A stretch of 64,000 nucleotides of DNA. Origin: Micavibrio sp964400125. GTDB lineage: Bacteria > Pseudomonadota > Alphaproteobacteria > Micavibrionales > Micavibrionaceae. The position numbers were made by a program, and so were the translations under genes. The notes under the pieces are model-generated. The model saw only the letters and a program-made list of their open reading frames with translations, did not search any database and was not told the origin of the DNA. This document shows positions 47,691 through 56,249 of this stretch, one piece after another. The DNA is taken from the NCBI GenBank assembly GCA_964400125.1, contig CAYNSR010000014.1:6108-70107 (forward strand). Direction: 5' to 3'. Position 1 is the stretch's first letter, and each line of letters starts with the position of its first letter.

Positions 47691-47766
47691 TCTTCTCCCA
47701 ATTCTGCTCTTCATCATGACCGCCCCTGCACAGGCGCGGGATATTTCCTATGTGGGGAGCGCATAA
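47680..47766 (+). CDS. 28-aa signal-peptide-like ORF at the transcription start
   Basis: Begins MRYPLLPILLFIMTAPAQA, a textbook signal peptide with an AQA cleavage site, and stops after nine more residues at two consecutive TAA codons. Its ATG lies 7 nt after the -10 box, about where transcription should start, so it may be leaderless. Beyond the two stops the same frame stays open through a hydrophobic stretch to the csoR ATG. It may be a leader peptide or a remnant of a secreted protein gene broken by stop codons. Confidence 0.4.
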   Translation: MRYPLLPILLFIMTAPAQARDISYVGSA

Positions 47767-47910
47767 TAACCTGCCCTTGCCGCCGATGCGGCACAAGCCT
47801 GCGCCGGATTGCGCCGTTTGAGCGGGTGGATCTGGGGGTTTTCGATCCTTTGCTTTTCAACGGGTGCGTTTTTTGCCTTTATCGCGCCTTACCATACTGG
47901 AAAAATAGAC

Positions 47911-48177
47911 ATGCATGACTCCGAACTCGGCAAACTGAACAGGGTCTCCGGGCAGGTCGAAGGCGTCAAAAAAATGATTGCCGAACGCCGCTATTGCCCC
48001 GATATCCTGACCCAGCTCCGCGCCATTCGCGCCGCCATCCGCGGCGTTGAGGCCAATATTTTAGAGAATCATCTAAAATCCTGTGTTGCAGAATCTCTGT
48101 CCAGTGGAAATCCACAGGATGCACAAAAGAAAATCGACGAATTAAAAGATCTGTTCAAAAGGTTCGATGCGGAATGA
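47911..48177 (+). CDS. csoR: CsoR-family copper-sensing repressor
   Basis: 88-aa all-helical DUF156 regulator. The metal ligands of CsoR are present with the exact spacing: C29, H54 and C58 (CPDIL, ENHLKSC). It would release DNA when Cu(I) binds and thus induce its own promoter. ATG 47911 fits the family start; the upstream in-frame TTG at 47809 would add a hydrophobic segment unusual for this family. The stop overlaps the permease start (ATGA). Confidence 0.88.
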   Translation: MHDSELGKLNRVSGQVEGVKKMIAERRYCPDILTQLRAIRAAIRGVEANILENHLKSCVAESLSSGNPQDAQKKIDELKDLFKRFDAE

Positions 48178-49250
48178 ATTCATGCTGTGACATACCGGAA
48201 CCGGAATCCCCCGGCCATGGACATATCCATGGCCGCACCCGCACCGACACGCTGTTCTGGGGGTCGCTAACGGTGATTGTCGCCGGGGTTCTGGCACACC
48301 TTCTTGCCGGATTTTTGAGCATTGATGCGCCATGGGTGCATCATTTTGGGCACAGCCTGATTGATCTGCTGAAAACCATGTGGTGGGGCGTTGCGCTCGG
48401 GCTGGTCACCGTAGGGTTGATGGGGCAAGTGCCGAAAAGCTATTTCAATGCCCTGCTCGGACGCGGCGACAGAGCTGGTGGCATTTTCCGCGCGGCGGCG
48501 GCGGGGCTGCTGCTTGACCTGTGTTCGCACGGTATCTTGATGGTCGGCGCAAAATTCTATGAACGCGGTGCCAGTCTGGCGCAGGTCATGACATTCCTGA
48601 TCGCCAGCCCGTGGAATTCCCTCTCTCTGACATTCATCCTGATCGCGCTGATCGGGTTGAAATGGACATTGCTGTTTATCCTCGGGTCTGCGATGATCGC
48701 CGTCGTCACGGGATTTATCTATCTGTTCCTGACAAAAATCGGCGTATTTCCATCCAACCCGAATGCGATCGAAACCCCGGACGATTTTCACCTGATGGCG
48801 GATGCAAAAATGCGTCTGAAAAAATTCCGCCCCGGCAAAAAATTTTTTAAAGATGTCGTCGCAGAAGGATGGCGCGATGGACGTGTGGTCTTGCGCTGGC
48901 TGATGTTCGGGATCGTTCTGGCGTCGCTGGTGCGCACCTTCGTTCCAGCGGAAACCTTTGCGGACTGGTTTGCGCCAACGCTGGCGGGTTTGGCTCTGAC
49001 GCTGGTTGCCACCACCCTGATCGAGGTCTGCTCCGAAGGCTCCGCCCCGATCGGCGCCGATCTGGTCATACGCGCCGAGGCACCGGGGAACGGATTTGCC
49101 TTCCTGATGGCGGGGGTATCCACCGACTACACCGAAATCATGGTTTTGAAAAACATGACGCGCTCATGGAAAATGGCGCTATCCCTGCCGCTTTTGACCG
49201 TGCCGCAGATCGTCCTGCTCGGCTGGATCATGAATCAGGCGGGCCTTTAA
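48174..49250 (+). CDS. SO_0444-type Cu/Zn efflux permease
   Basis: 358-aa membrane protein of the DUF318/ArsP-like permease group with about eight helices in two halves. Cys/His-rich N-terminus (SCCDIPEPESPGHGHIHG) and the family motifs LLLDLCSHGILMVGAKFYER, LIASPWNSLSLT and EVCSEGSAPIGADL. SO_0444-type proteins export copper or zinc. Coupling to csoR by ATGA supports copper. It overlaps the convergent gene by 4 nt. Confidence 0.87.
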   Translation: MNSCCDIPEPESPGHGHIHGRTRTDTLFWGSLTVIVAGVLAHLLAGFLSIDAPWVHHFGHSLIDLLKTMWWGVALGLVTVGLMGQVPKSYFNALLGRGDRAGGIFRAAAAGLLLDLCSHGILMVGAKFYERGASLAQVMTFLIASPWNSLSLTFILIALIGLKWTLLFILGSAMIAVVTGFIYLFLTKIGVFPSNPNAIETPDDFHLMADAKMRLKKFRPGKKFFKDVVAEGWRDGRVVLRWLMFGIVLASLVRTFVPAETFADWFAPTLAGLALTLVATTLIEVCSEGSAPIGADLVIRAEAPGNGFAFLMAGVSTDYTEIMVLKNMTRSWKMALSLPLLTVPQIVLLGWIMNQAGL

Positions 49251-49765
49251 GGCAGAACCACTTGCCCGTAAACCAACAACACAATGCCCGCCAGTGTCAG
49301 CGGCCATGCCGCAAAGGCTGGAAGACCGCCTTTGACGAAGAAAAAATACTGGATAAAAAAAACAGGAATCGTCGCCACGAAAAACACCCGCAACCCCCGC
49401 CCGATTTCCCATTCGGGAAAAAGTAAGAAGCTAACTCCCAACGTCAAACACATCAATCCGGCAATCACCCGATACCACAAATCGGCCTTGTGCGCGTAAA
49501 GCAGGCTATTGCGGATGACAATCCAGAACAGGGCCGGAACACTGACCCACAACCCGACCCACATCGCCATGTCATAGGCATGACCGTCTTCGATCATGTA
49601 ATGCACGGGGTGACCCGACCGGAAGGCAAAGCCGATCACGGAAGCAATATAGGTCAGACTGAGGACCGGAAAAAAACGGTGTCCTAAAACATCGAAAAAA
49701 TCCCGTGGCAACAGACGCACCCCGTCCTCGTCATGGTTCAGATGAATTTCAGGCTGGGCACTCAT
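49247..49765 (-). CDS. Uncharacterised five-helix membrane protein
   Basis: 172 aa. After a polar N-terminus (MSAQPEIHLNHDEDGVRLLP) come about five helices, including LTYIASVIGFAFRSGHPVHY and VFFIQYFFFVKGGLPAF. Conserved-looking His and Trp residues sit at helix ends. No family recognised. Ends convergent with the permease gene. Confidence 0.65.
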   Translation of the reverse strand: MSAQPEIHLNHDEDGVRLLPRDFFDVLGHRFFPVLSLTYIASVIGFAFRSGHPVHYMIEDGHAYDMAMWVGLWVSVPALFWIVIRNSLLYAHKADLWYRVIAGLMCLTLGVSFLLFPEWEIGRGLRVFFVATIPVFFIQYFFFVKGGLPAFAAWPLTLAGIVLLVYGQVVLP

Positions 49766-49773
49766 GGAAAAAA

Positions 49774-50163
49774 CTACTTCTTCTTTATTCCCGGACAGGG
49801 ATATTTTTCAAACAGGGCCAGCAACACAGCCGGAGCCGCGATAAAGCTATCATGCTGCGGATTTTTTTGAAAATACTTCAAAACCAGCAAATGCAGTTCG
49901 TTCATCGTCACCGTTTCCGGAATACAAACATTGATTTCCGGGGCCATCTTCATACCGCGCAGCATATTGTGATAATCCAAAACGCCGGCAATATAGGACT
50001 GGCAGGCCGCATGTGCGCCGGGACTGACCTCTTTCCCGTCGGAGCTGATACCGCATATTTTCATCATATATGCCCCGGAAAACCGGGCCGCCTGCGCGGG
50101 CAAGCCGAAACAGGACACCATCCCCGCAAGCAGCACAGCAATGACCAGATAATGGCGCAGCAT
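49774..50163 (-). CDS. Rap1a/Tai-like secreted protein
   Basis: 129 aa. A signal peptide ends after FGLPAQA. The mature part has the pattern of the Rap1a/Tai family: Cys in MMKICG and AACQSYIAGVLDYH, CIPETVTMNE and a final EKYPC. In Serratia such proteins neutralise peptidoglycan amidase effectors of type VI secretion. No T6SS gene is visible here, so an orphan immunity or general periplasmic role is more likely. Confidence 0.7.
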   Translation of the reverse strand: MLRHYLVIAVLLAGMVSCFGLPAQAARFSGAYMMKICGISSDGKEVSPGAHAACQSYIAGVLDYHNMLRGMKMAPEINVCIPETVTMNELHLLVLKYFQKNPQHDSFIAAPAVLLALFEKYPCPGIKKK

Positions 50164-50173
50164 ATGTCCTGCC

Positions 50174-51355
50174 CTATTGATCTTTCATGCCGCTTTTTAG
50201 CTGTTGCAAGACCGCGAAGGGAGAATCCTCGATCCGCGACGGCGCGGCCTCAAAGCTCATCGCGCGCTTTTCTTCGCGCGCGGGCTTGCCTTTTTTGTCG
50301 TGCGGTTTGAATTTCTTGTGCTGGTCGCGCGGCCCATCGCCTGATTTTTTTTCAAATTTCGGGCGTCCGGCCTTTTCCGCAGGGCGACGTTCTAGGCGGG
50401 GTGGCCGCCCTGAATCACCCGCACGACCACGTCTGAGACGAAACGTTGCCAGTTCCGGTTTTACGGCAACGGCAGAAACCGCCGATTTTTCAACAGCATC
50501 AACGGCTTCCTGCACTGCTTCTGCCGGAAGTTCCGCCGTCGCCTGCGCTTCCGGTATGGCGGCAAGCTGCACGGGCTGTTCCGCCGGATCAGACGTTTTG
50601 GTATGGCCCATCGCCTCCAGCACCTTGTAAAGATCAGGGATAGAGCAACCGAGCCATTCGGCCATCGCATGCGTCGCCTTGAAACTGCCGTCCTTGGCAT
50701 TGTCGTAGACTGCGCTCACCACACGGTCGAGCATATCGATACGGATGGCGCGGCTCGCGTAAAGCGGGTAGCCGATGGCACGATAATAGACCGGGTCGCT
50801 TTGCGCTTCATCGACAACAACAGAAACCGCGCCGTCCTTCGGCACCGGGGCCGGAAGCACGCGATCATGCCACAACCACCACAGCAACGCCCGCAAACGC
50901 ACAGCAGCCGGTTTGTTCAATTCAGGAACGAAAACTAAAATGGGCCCGAGCCGCACATGACGCTGGCGCAAGACCCGGCGCGCATCGGGGTCCAGAGCAG
51001 CAATCAGGGTCGCAATATCCTGACGCGGCAAAATGCCGAGCGCATCGGCAATTTTTTGCGCAATTTCTTTCGCCGGTCCGTCAATACCCTCTTCTCTGGT
51101 CATGGCGCTCAGGACTTCAAGGACGGTTGCGATATGCTGTTCCAGCCATGTCTGGATAAAATCGCGCACCGCTTCGGAATCCTGATCCTTTAGCACCTCG
51201 GCATCCACCAGCACGACATGCGGCTTCAACTGGCTCTCACCTTTGCCAACCCGGGCCACGGGCACACCGGGCATCGGGTTCGTGGCATCAGCCTGCCACA
51301 GGATCATGCCGTCATCTTGCAGCCGGAACTGTTTCGGCTGGGAATTTACAATCAT
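50174..51355 (-). CDS. Stand-alone C-terminal domain of an SUV3/MgpS-like helicase
   Basis: 393 aa. Residues 1-250 (FRLQDDGMILWQ, LGILPRQDIATLIAALDPDA, RHVRLGPILVFVPELNKPAA, ALLWWLWHD) match the C-terminal half of alphaproteobacterial Suv3-like RNA helicases. The N-terminal DEAD/helicase core is absent and no such gene lies upstream. Residues 290-370 are basic and disordered, probably RNA-binding. It may be a truncated helicase or a separate adaptor. ATG 51355 is preferred. Confidence 0.65.
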   Translation of the reverse strand: MIVNSQPKQFRLQDDGMILWQADATNPMPGVPVARVGKGESQLKPHVVLVDAEVLKDQDSEAVRDFIQTWLEQHIATVLEVLSAMTREEGIDGPAKEIAQKIADALGILPRQDIATLIAALDPDARRVLRQRHVRLGPILVFVPELNKPAAVRLRALLWWLWHDRVLPAPVPKDGAVSVVVDEAQSDPVYYRAIGYPLYASRAIRIDMLDRVVSAVYDNAKDGSFKATHAMAEWLGCSIPDLYKVLEAMGHTKTSDPAEQPVQLAAIPEAQATAELPAEAVQEAVDAVEKSAVSAVAVKPELATFRLRRGRAGDSGRPPRLERRPAEKAGRPKFEKKSGDGPRDQHKKFKPHDKKGKPAREEKRAMSFEAAPSRIEDSPFAVLQQLKSGMKDQ

Positions 51356-51491
51356 CTTTCGCACCCTATATTGAATGCACTTACTATAGCCTTTCCATAG
51401 CCGGAGGAAAGCAATAAGTCTGGCTGTTGGGGCATTTTTTTGTTAACTTTTTACATTCCGTACGTTCCAGCCGCCCGATCAGGAGATCTTG

Positions 51492-53057
51492 ATGAAACGC
51501 ATCCTCGCCGCCTTGTGCGTCCCGGTTTTGTTATGGGCGATGCCCGCCCAGGCCGCGCTGGACCAAGCCGGAGCCGCGCAGGTGAAACGGATCTTTACCA
51601 CATATCTGGAACAACGCCAGATCTCCAACCGCCTCGCCGGGCAGGAAATGAAACTGCAAGGCGACATCATGGTCGAACCGGGCGATAATTATTACGCCGT
51701 CACCATGCCACATATATCCGTCCACAACCCGGACGGCAGTTACACCGATATCGGCATTCTGGCGATCAATGCCATGCCGGGCGACAAACAGGGCGAATGG
51801 CGGATGACCATCGCCGTCCCGACGCCGATCATCGGCTATGACGCCGAAAAGAAAATCGAATCCCGGATTGATATCGGCGCACAGACACTGGCGGGTGTAT
51901 GGAGCGAACAGGCCAGCCATTTTATAAAGCTGGATGCCCGCTATGAAAAAGTCGTTCTCCAGCGCATTCAGGACGGCATGACCATCAAAATTCCCGCGAC
52001 ATCCGTTTTATTCGACCTGACGCCGTCGGCGGATAAAAAAACATGGTCCGGCCCCGCCAGATACCGCATGGAAAATCTTGAAATCCTGCGCGGCGGCGAT
52101 ACCACTCCATCACGCATCGGGCGCATCGACATCGACGCATTTTTGCACGAATATTCGCCGGAAAGCGCCAAATCCCATCAGGAAAAAATGGCCGCGCTGG
52201 TGGAATCCTCAGGGGACGGCCCGATCAGCCCGGATCATGTCGTCGGCATGTATAACATGATGTTCGATTCTTTCAGTACCATCTGGGACGGCTTCGACAG
52301 CAGCATCACGGCCAGCGACATCACGCTGGCGCATACCGCCGCGCTGGACGGGAAAAACGGGAGTATCCGGATTGCAAAAGCCGGAATGGCCTTGAAGGCA
52401 AAAGGATTCCGTTCCAACAACGTCAACCTGTCCAACCGCATCTTTTACGACGACCTGAATATCGAACCCGCGCCGAAAGGTCTGGCCGATACAACGCCGA
52501 CCCATTTCAATCTGGACCTGAGCTTCAGCAAGGTGCCCTTCCGCGATCTCGTCAATCTCGGAAAATCGTCACTGCAATCCTCCGGCGAGGCAGAAAAAAC
52601 ACATGCAGAAAACGCTGCCCTGCTGACCATGGCATTGCAGATCATGACCAATGCAGAAACCAGTCTGGACATCAACAATACATCGCTCGGGAACGCTCTT
52701 TACAAAGTGCTGCTGAACGGGAAAATCCTTGCCGACCTGAACGCCGCGATGAAGGCGGCTGGCAAGGTCACGCTCAACATCTCCGGGTTCGATCGGTTGC
52801 TGGCCGTCATGAAAAAACAGGCGCAGGACAAAACACTCGACGAAACCGCCCGAAAGAAATTGCAGGAAATCATGCTCGCCATGACCATCATCCAGGCTCT
52901 CGGCCAGAAAGATGCCGTTGATAAAAATGCGCGCATTTACGATCTGGAACTGACCAAGGGAGGCCAGTTGACACTGAATGGAACCGACCTGACCGCTATC
53001 CAGAATATGATCAACGCGGCAAAAGGCGAAAAAACACCGGAAACGGCCAAACCTTAA
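51492..53057 (+). CDS. Uncharacterised periplasmic protein
   Basis: 521 aa. Signal peptide MKRILAALCVPVLLWAMPAQA, then a beta-rich region (residues 60-320) with regular alternation, and a helical C-terminus. AGGAG lies 8 nt before ATG 51492. The shape recalls lipid- or polysaccharide-handling periplasmic proteins of the DUF945/AsmA type, but I cannot assign a family. Convergent with hemW (4-nt overlap). Confidence 0.65.
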   Translation: MKRILAALCVPVLLWAMPAQAALDQAGAAQVKRIFTTYLEQRQISNRLAGQEMKLQGDIMVEPGDNYYAVTMPHISVHNPDGSYTDIGILAINAMPGDKQGEWRMTIAVPTPIIGYDAEKKIESRIDIGAQTLAGVWSEQASHFIKLDARYEKVVLQRIQDGMTIKIPATSVLFDLTPSADKKTWSGPARYRMENLEILRGGDTTPSRIGRIDIDAFLHEYSPESAKSHQEKMAALVESSGDGPISPDHVVGMYNMMFDSFSTIWDGFDSSITASDITLAHTAALDGKNGSIRIAKAGMALKAKGFRSNNVNLSNRIFYDDLNIEPAPKGLADTTPTHFNLDLSFSKVPFRDLVNLGKSSLQSSGEAEKTHAENAALLTMALQIMTNAETSLDINNTSLGNALYKVLLNGKILADLNAAMKAAGKVTLNISGFDRLLAVMKKQAQDKTLDETARKKLQEIMLAMTIIQALGQKDAVDKNARIYDLELTKGGQLTLNGTDLTAIQNMINAAKGEKTPETAKP

Positions 53058-54232
53058 TCCAGAAGATAGGCCAGCAGCGCATCCAGCCTTTGCCGCCCGG
53101 CTGGCGTCGTGGTAAGGCCGCCCTCGCCGGTGACCAGATATCCTTCATCACCGAGTGAACGAAGTTTTTCGCACTTGAAAATGGCGTCGCGACTTTTGCC
53201 TGACTCCCGCTCCAGCCGCGACCACGGCAATTCCTCCGCCAGACGCAACCCCATCATAACGCATTCCACCAGACGCTGATCGGGTGTGACGATTTCCGTC
53301 CCCTGCGCCCCGGAACCGCGTTCTTGCACCTGTTTCAGCCAAATATCCGGGGCGCGGTGCGTGCGGGTCGCCTGTTTTTTTCCGTCAATGCCCAGCCGCC
53401 CGTGCGCGCCGGGCCCGATGCCGACATAATCGCCGTAGCGCCAATAAACCAGATTGTGCCGCGATTCCTGCCCCGGTCTGGCATGGTTCGAAATTTCATA
53501 GGCGGGCATCCCTGCGGCACCCAGAATATCCTGCGTGATTTCATACATTTCACCGGCGCGAATCTCGTTGGGGATATCGAACTCCCCGCGCGCATGCCGC
53601 GTAAAGAATGCCGTCCCCGGTTCGATGGTCAGTTGATAAAGGGAAATATGGGCATCCGCGACCGCCAGTGCCTCCTCCAGCTCCGCCGCCCATGCGTCGG
53701 GGGATTGTTGCGGGCGGGCATAAATCAGGTCATAGCTGAATCGGTCGAACGTGGCCGCCGCAATATCAATCGCCCGTCGCCCTTCCGCGGCGCTATGCTG
53801 ACGCCCGAGAAATGTCAGGTCGTCATCGCGAAAAGACTGAATCCCCAGCGACACGCGATTGATACCCGCCTGACGGAACGCGGCGAACTTTCCCGCCTCG
53901 ACCGAGGTTGGATTGGCCTCCAGCGTGATTTCAATATCGTTTGAAAAAATCCACGCCCGTTGCGCCACATCAATCACCGCCGCCACCGTTTCCGGCAGCA
54001 TCAATGACGGCGTGCCCCCGCCGAAAAAAATGGAATCAAGCGTCCGCCCCGGCGTCAGCTCTGCAAAATATCGTAACTCCTGTACCAGCGCATCGCGCCA
54101 TGCCTGATGGTCCACGGCGTCATGAACATGCGAATTAAAATCGCAATACGGGCATTTCGATTTGCAAAACGGCCAGTGAACGTAAAGACCGAAGGGCGCG
54201 GAAAAACCGGATTTCCCGTCCGGAACGCCCAT
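53054..54232 (-). CDS. hemW: Heme chaperone HemW (radical SAM)
   Basis: 392 aa. The 4Fe-4S cluster motif is CKSKCPYC (C23, C27, C30) in YVHWPFCKSKCPYCDFNSH, with the HemW-specific extra Cys-free layout. FFGGGTPSLM, EANPTS and SLGIQSF are SAM-domain motifs. HemW inserts heme into respiratory enzymes and is often misnamed HemN. The start overlaps the rdgB stop by one base, within an rph-rdgB-hemW operon. Confidence 0.94.
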   Translation of the reverse strand: MGVPDGKSGFSAPFGLYVHWPFCKSKCPYCDFNSHVHDAVDHQAWRDALVQELRYFAELTPGRTLDSIFFGGGTPSLMLPETVAAVIDVAQRAWIFSNDIEITLEANPTSVEAGKFAAFRQAGINRVSLGIQSFRDDDLTFLGRQHSAAEGRRAIDIAAATFDRFSYDLIYARPQQSPDAWAAELEEALAVADAHISLYQLTIEPGTAFFTRHARGEFDIPNEIRAGEMYEITQDILGAAGMPAYEISNHARPGQESRHNLVYWRYGDYVGIGPGAHGRLGIDGKKQATRTHRAPDIWLKQVQERGSGAQGTEIVTPDQRLVECVMMGLRLAEELPWSRLERESGKSRDAIFKCEKLRSLGDEGYLVTGEGGLTTTPAGRQRLDALLAYLLD

Positions 54233-54852
54233 CAGGAATTCTTCCCCGCCGAAAGAGACGACGAAAGCGCAACAGCCCCGATAAATTTCCGGACAGCGCG
54301 GCTGCGGTGGCTGATTTTTTTCTTTTCCTCATCGCTCATTTCGCCGAAGGTGCGGTTGAAATCCTCGGGCATGAACATCGGATCATAGCCGAACCCGCCC
54401 GTCCCCATCGGCGGCCACACTAAAACGCCGTCAACCTGCCCTTCATAAATTTCACATTCTCCGTCCGGCCACGCCAGCGCAAGCACGCAAACGAAAGAAG
54501 CCGAATGGTCCGGCTGGTTGCCAAGACGTTCATGCACTTTTTGCATCGCCAGCGCAAAATCCCGCTCCGGTCCGGCCCAGCGGGCAGAATACACCCCCGG
54601 GTCGCCGTTCAGCGCATTGACGCATAACCCGCTGTCATCGGCCAGCGCCGGAAGCCTGCTGATCTGCGCTGCGGTCATGGCCTTCAGCACGGCATTTTCG
54701 GCAAAAGTAGACCCCGTTTCCTCCGGTTCGCTCAGGCCCAGATCGGTAGCCGGGACAATGTCGATGCCATAGGGCGCAAGCAACCCCTCAAACTCCCGCA
54801 CCTTGCCCTGATTATGTGTGGCCAGAACCAGTTTCTCAATCCGCCTGTTCAT
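54232..54852 (-). CDS. rdgB: XTP/dITP diphosphatase (RdgB/HAM1)
   Basis: Hydrolyses deaminated purine nucleotides to keep them out of DNA. 206 aa with the nucleotide-binding start LVLATHNQGKVREF, ETGSTFAENAVLKA, ADDSGLCVNAL and GTGGFGYDPMF. It overlaps rph by 4 nt. Confidence 0.96.
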   Translation of the reverse strand: MNRRIEKLVLATHNQGKVREFEGLLAPYGIDIVPATDLGLSEPEETGSTFAENAVLKAMTAAQISRLPALADDSGLCVNALNGDPGVYSARWAGPERDFALAMQKVHERLGNQPDHSASFVCVLALAWPDGECEIYEGQVDGVLVWPPMGTGGFGYDPMFMPEDFNRTFGEMSDEEKKKISHRSRAVRKFIGAVALSSSLSAGKNS

Positions 54853-55568
54853 GCCGCCAAAGCCTGATCCTGTATCTTTTTCAAATCGATGCAGCCCGCC
54901 TTCGCCAGCCCCAGCAATTGCAGAAACTGCGCTTCGCTGAACGGGTCTTTTTCCGCAGTCCCTTGAATTTCAACAATCCCGCCGCGCCCCAGAATCACAA
55001 AATTTGCATCGGTATCGGCGGCGGAATCTTCGAGATAATCCAGATCGAGAACAGGCGTACCCTGAAAAATTCCGCACGAAATCGCCGCAACGCTATCAAT
55101 CACGGGATTGGTCGCGCATGCGCCGATGTCCACCAGATGCCGCGTCGCCAGCGCCAGCGCGACATAACCCCCGGTGATGGAGGCCGTGCGCGTGCCACCA
55201 TCGGCCTGCAATACATCGCAATCGATACGGATCTGGCGTTCCCCGAGAGCCTTCATATCCATGGCTGCGCGCAAGGCCCGGCCAATCAGGCGCTGGATTT
55301 CCTGGGTCCGGCCCGACTGTTTTCCCTTGGCGGCTTCGCGGTCCATGCGGGTCGATGTCGAACGCGGCAGCATGCCGTATTCCGCCGTGATCCACCCCAC
55401 GCCGGTATTTTTCATCCAGCCCGGCACTTTTTCCTCGACCGTGGCGGTACACAGCACATGCGTATCCCCACATTTCACCATACAGGACCCTTCGGCATGT
55501 TTTGATACATTCAGAACCAGTTCGACGGGGCGAAGCGATTCAGGCGTGCGTCCGGAAGGTCTCATCAT
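54849..55568 (-). CDS. rph: Ribonuclease PH
   Basis: Phosphorolytic 3' exoribonuclease that trims tRNA ends. 239 aa with the family start RPSGRTPESLRPVELVLNV, AEYGMLPRSTSTRMDREAA, RTQEIQRLIGRALRAAMD and DCDVLQADGGTRTASITGG. First gene of the operon; it faces away from the hrcA block, as in many alphaproteobacteria. Confidence 0.97.
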   Translation of the reverse strand: MMRPSGRTPESLRPVELVLNVSKHAEGSCMVKCGDTHVLCTATVEEKVPGWMKNTGVGWITAEYGMLPRSTSTRMDREAAKGKQSGRTQEIQRLIGRALRAAMDMKALGERQIRIDCDVLQADGGTRTASITGGYVALALATRHLVDIGACATNPVIDSVAAISCGIFQGTPVLDLDYLEDSAADTDANFVILGRGGIVEIQGTAEKDPFSEAQFLQLLGLAKAGCIDLKKIQDQALAA

Positions 55569-55749
55569 CTTTCCTTGAAATAGCTGAAGCAGTGGTAGTG
55601 AATACGGTGTCGCACTCTACAGGGATCAAGCCAAACATTAAAGTTTCCATTTCCCAAAAAGACATTTGAATTTTGTGGACATCATACATCAAATATATAA
55701 TATTCTGGAAATAATTACAGCAATCGCAGCAAAGGAAGGGTCGTTTATT

Positions 55750-56205
55750 ATGTCAAAAGTTAATAGGGCACTTGAAAATGAATTCAACTTTAATATTGAG
55801 GACAATCAAGACAATTTTAGGAATGGCTTGCTTTTGCGGGTTTTCAATCAAGAATCTATCTTCGAACCAAGGATGATCGCCACCCGAAATTACGAAGCAT
55901 CAGTATGGCCTGAAGTACGTAAAGAAATTGCACAAGAAGAAGCACAACTCTCTGCGGCAATTCACGACAAGATTTTAGAAAATAACCCCGCATACAAATC
56001 CCTGTATGAACGATATGCGCACGCCATGAGGAGAGTGGTTCCCTTGCAAGAGGCCCATGAGCAAGCCCCAAACTCCTCCGCTCTTACAAATACTGCCTAT
56101 TTTCTCAAAGTATTTACTCCAGCCCTGACGGCAAGCATTGCTGAAGTAAAGATGTACGATATCTTCAGGGATTACTGCAAATCGAATCTTCCCTCGGTGC
56201 GCTAA
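55750..56205 (+). CDS. Uncharacterised AT-rich gene between rph and hrcA
   Basis: 151 aa, begins MSKVNRALENEFNFNIEDNQ, mostly helical and charged, without signal peptide or TM. AAGGAAGGG lies 9 nt before ATG 55750; an in-frame ATG at 55666 is unlikely. Codon use is clearly AT-richer than the flanking genes, and it interrupts the usual rph/hrcA divergence. Probably acquired; no family recognised. Confidence 0.6.
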   Translation: MSKVNRALENEFNFNIEDNQDNFRNGLLLRVFNQESIFEPRMIATRNYEASVWPEVRKEIAQEEAQLSAAIHDKILENNPAYKSLYERYAHAMRRVVPLQEAHEQAPNSSALTNTAYFLKVFTPALTASIAEVKMYDIFRDYCKSNLPSVR

Positions 56206-56249
56206 CCAGCGGGGATGACAATCTTTCGGGGAAACCTTATATTCCCTGA

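Noticed and set aside
49774..50163. Type VI secretion immunity locus around the Rap1a/Tai-like gene
   Set aside because: No effector amidase or T6SS structural gene is visible in the window; only the isolated family resemblance remains.
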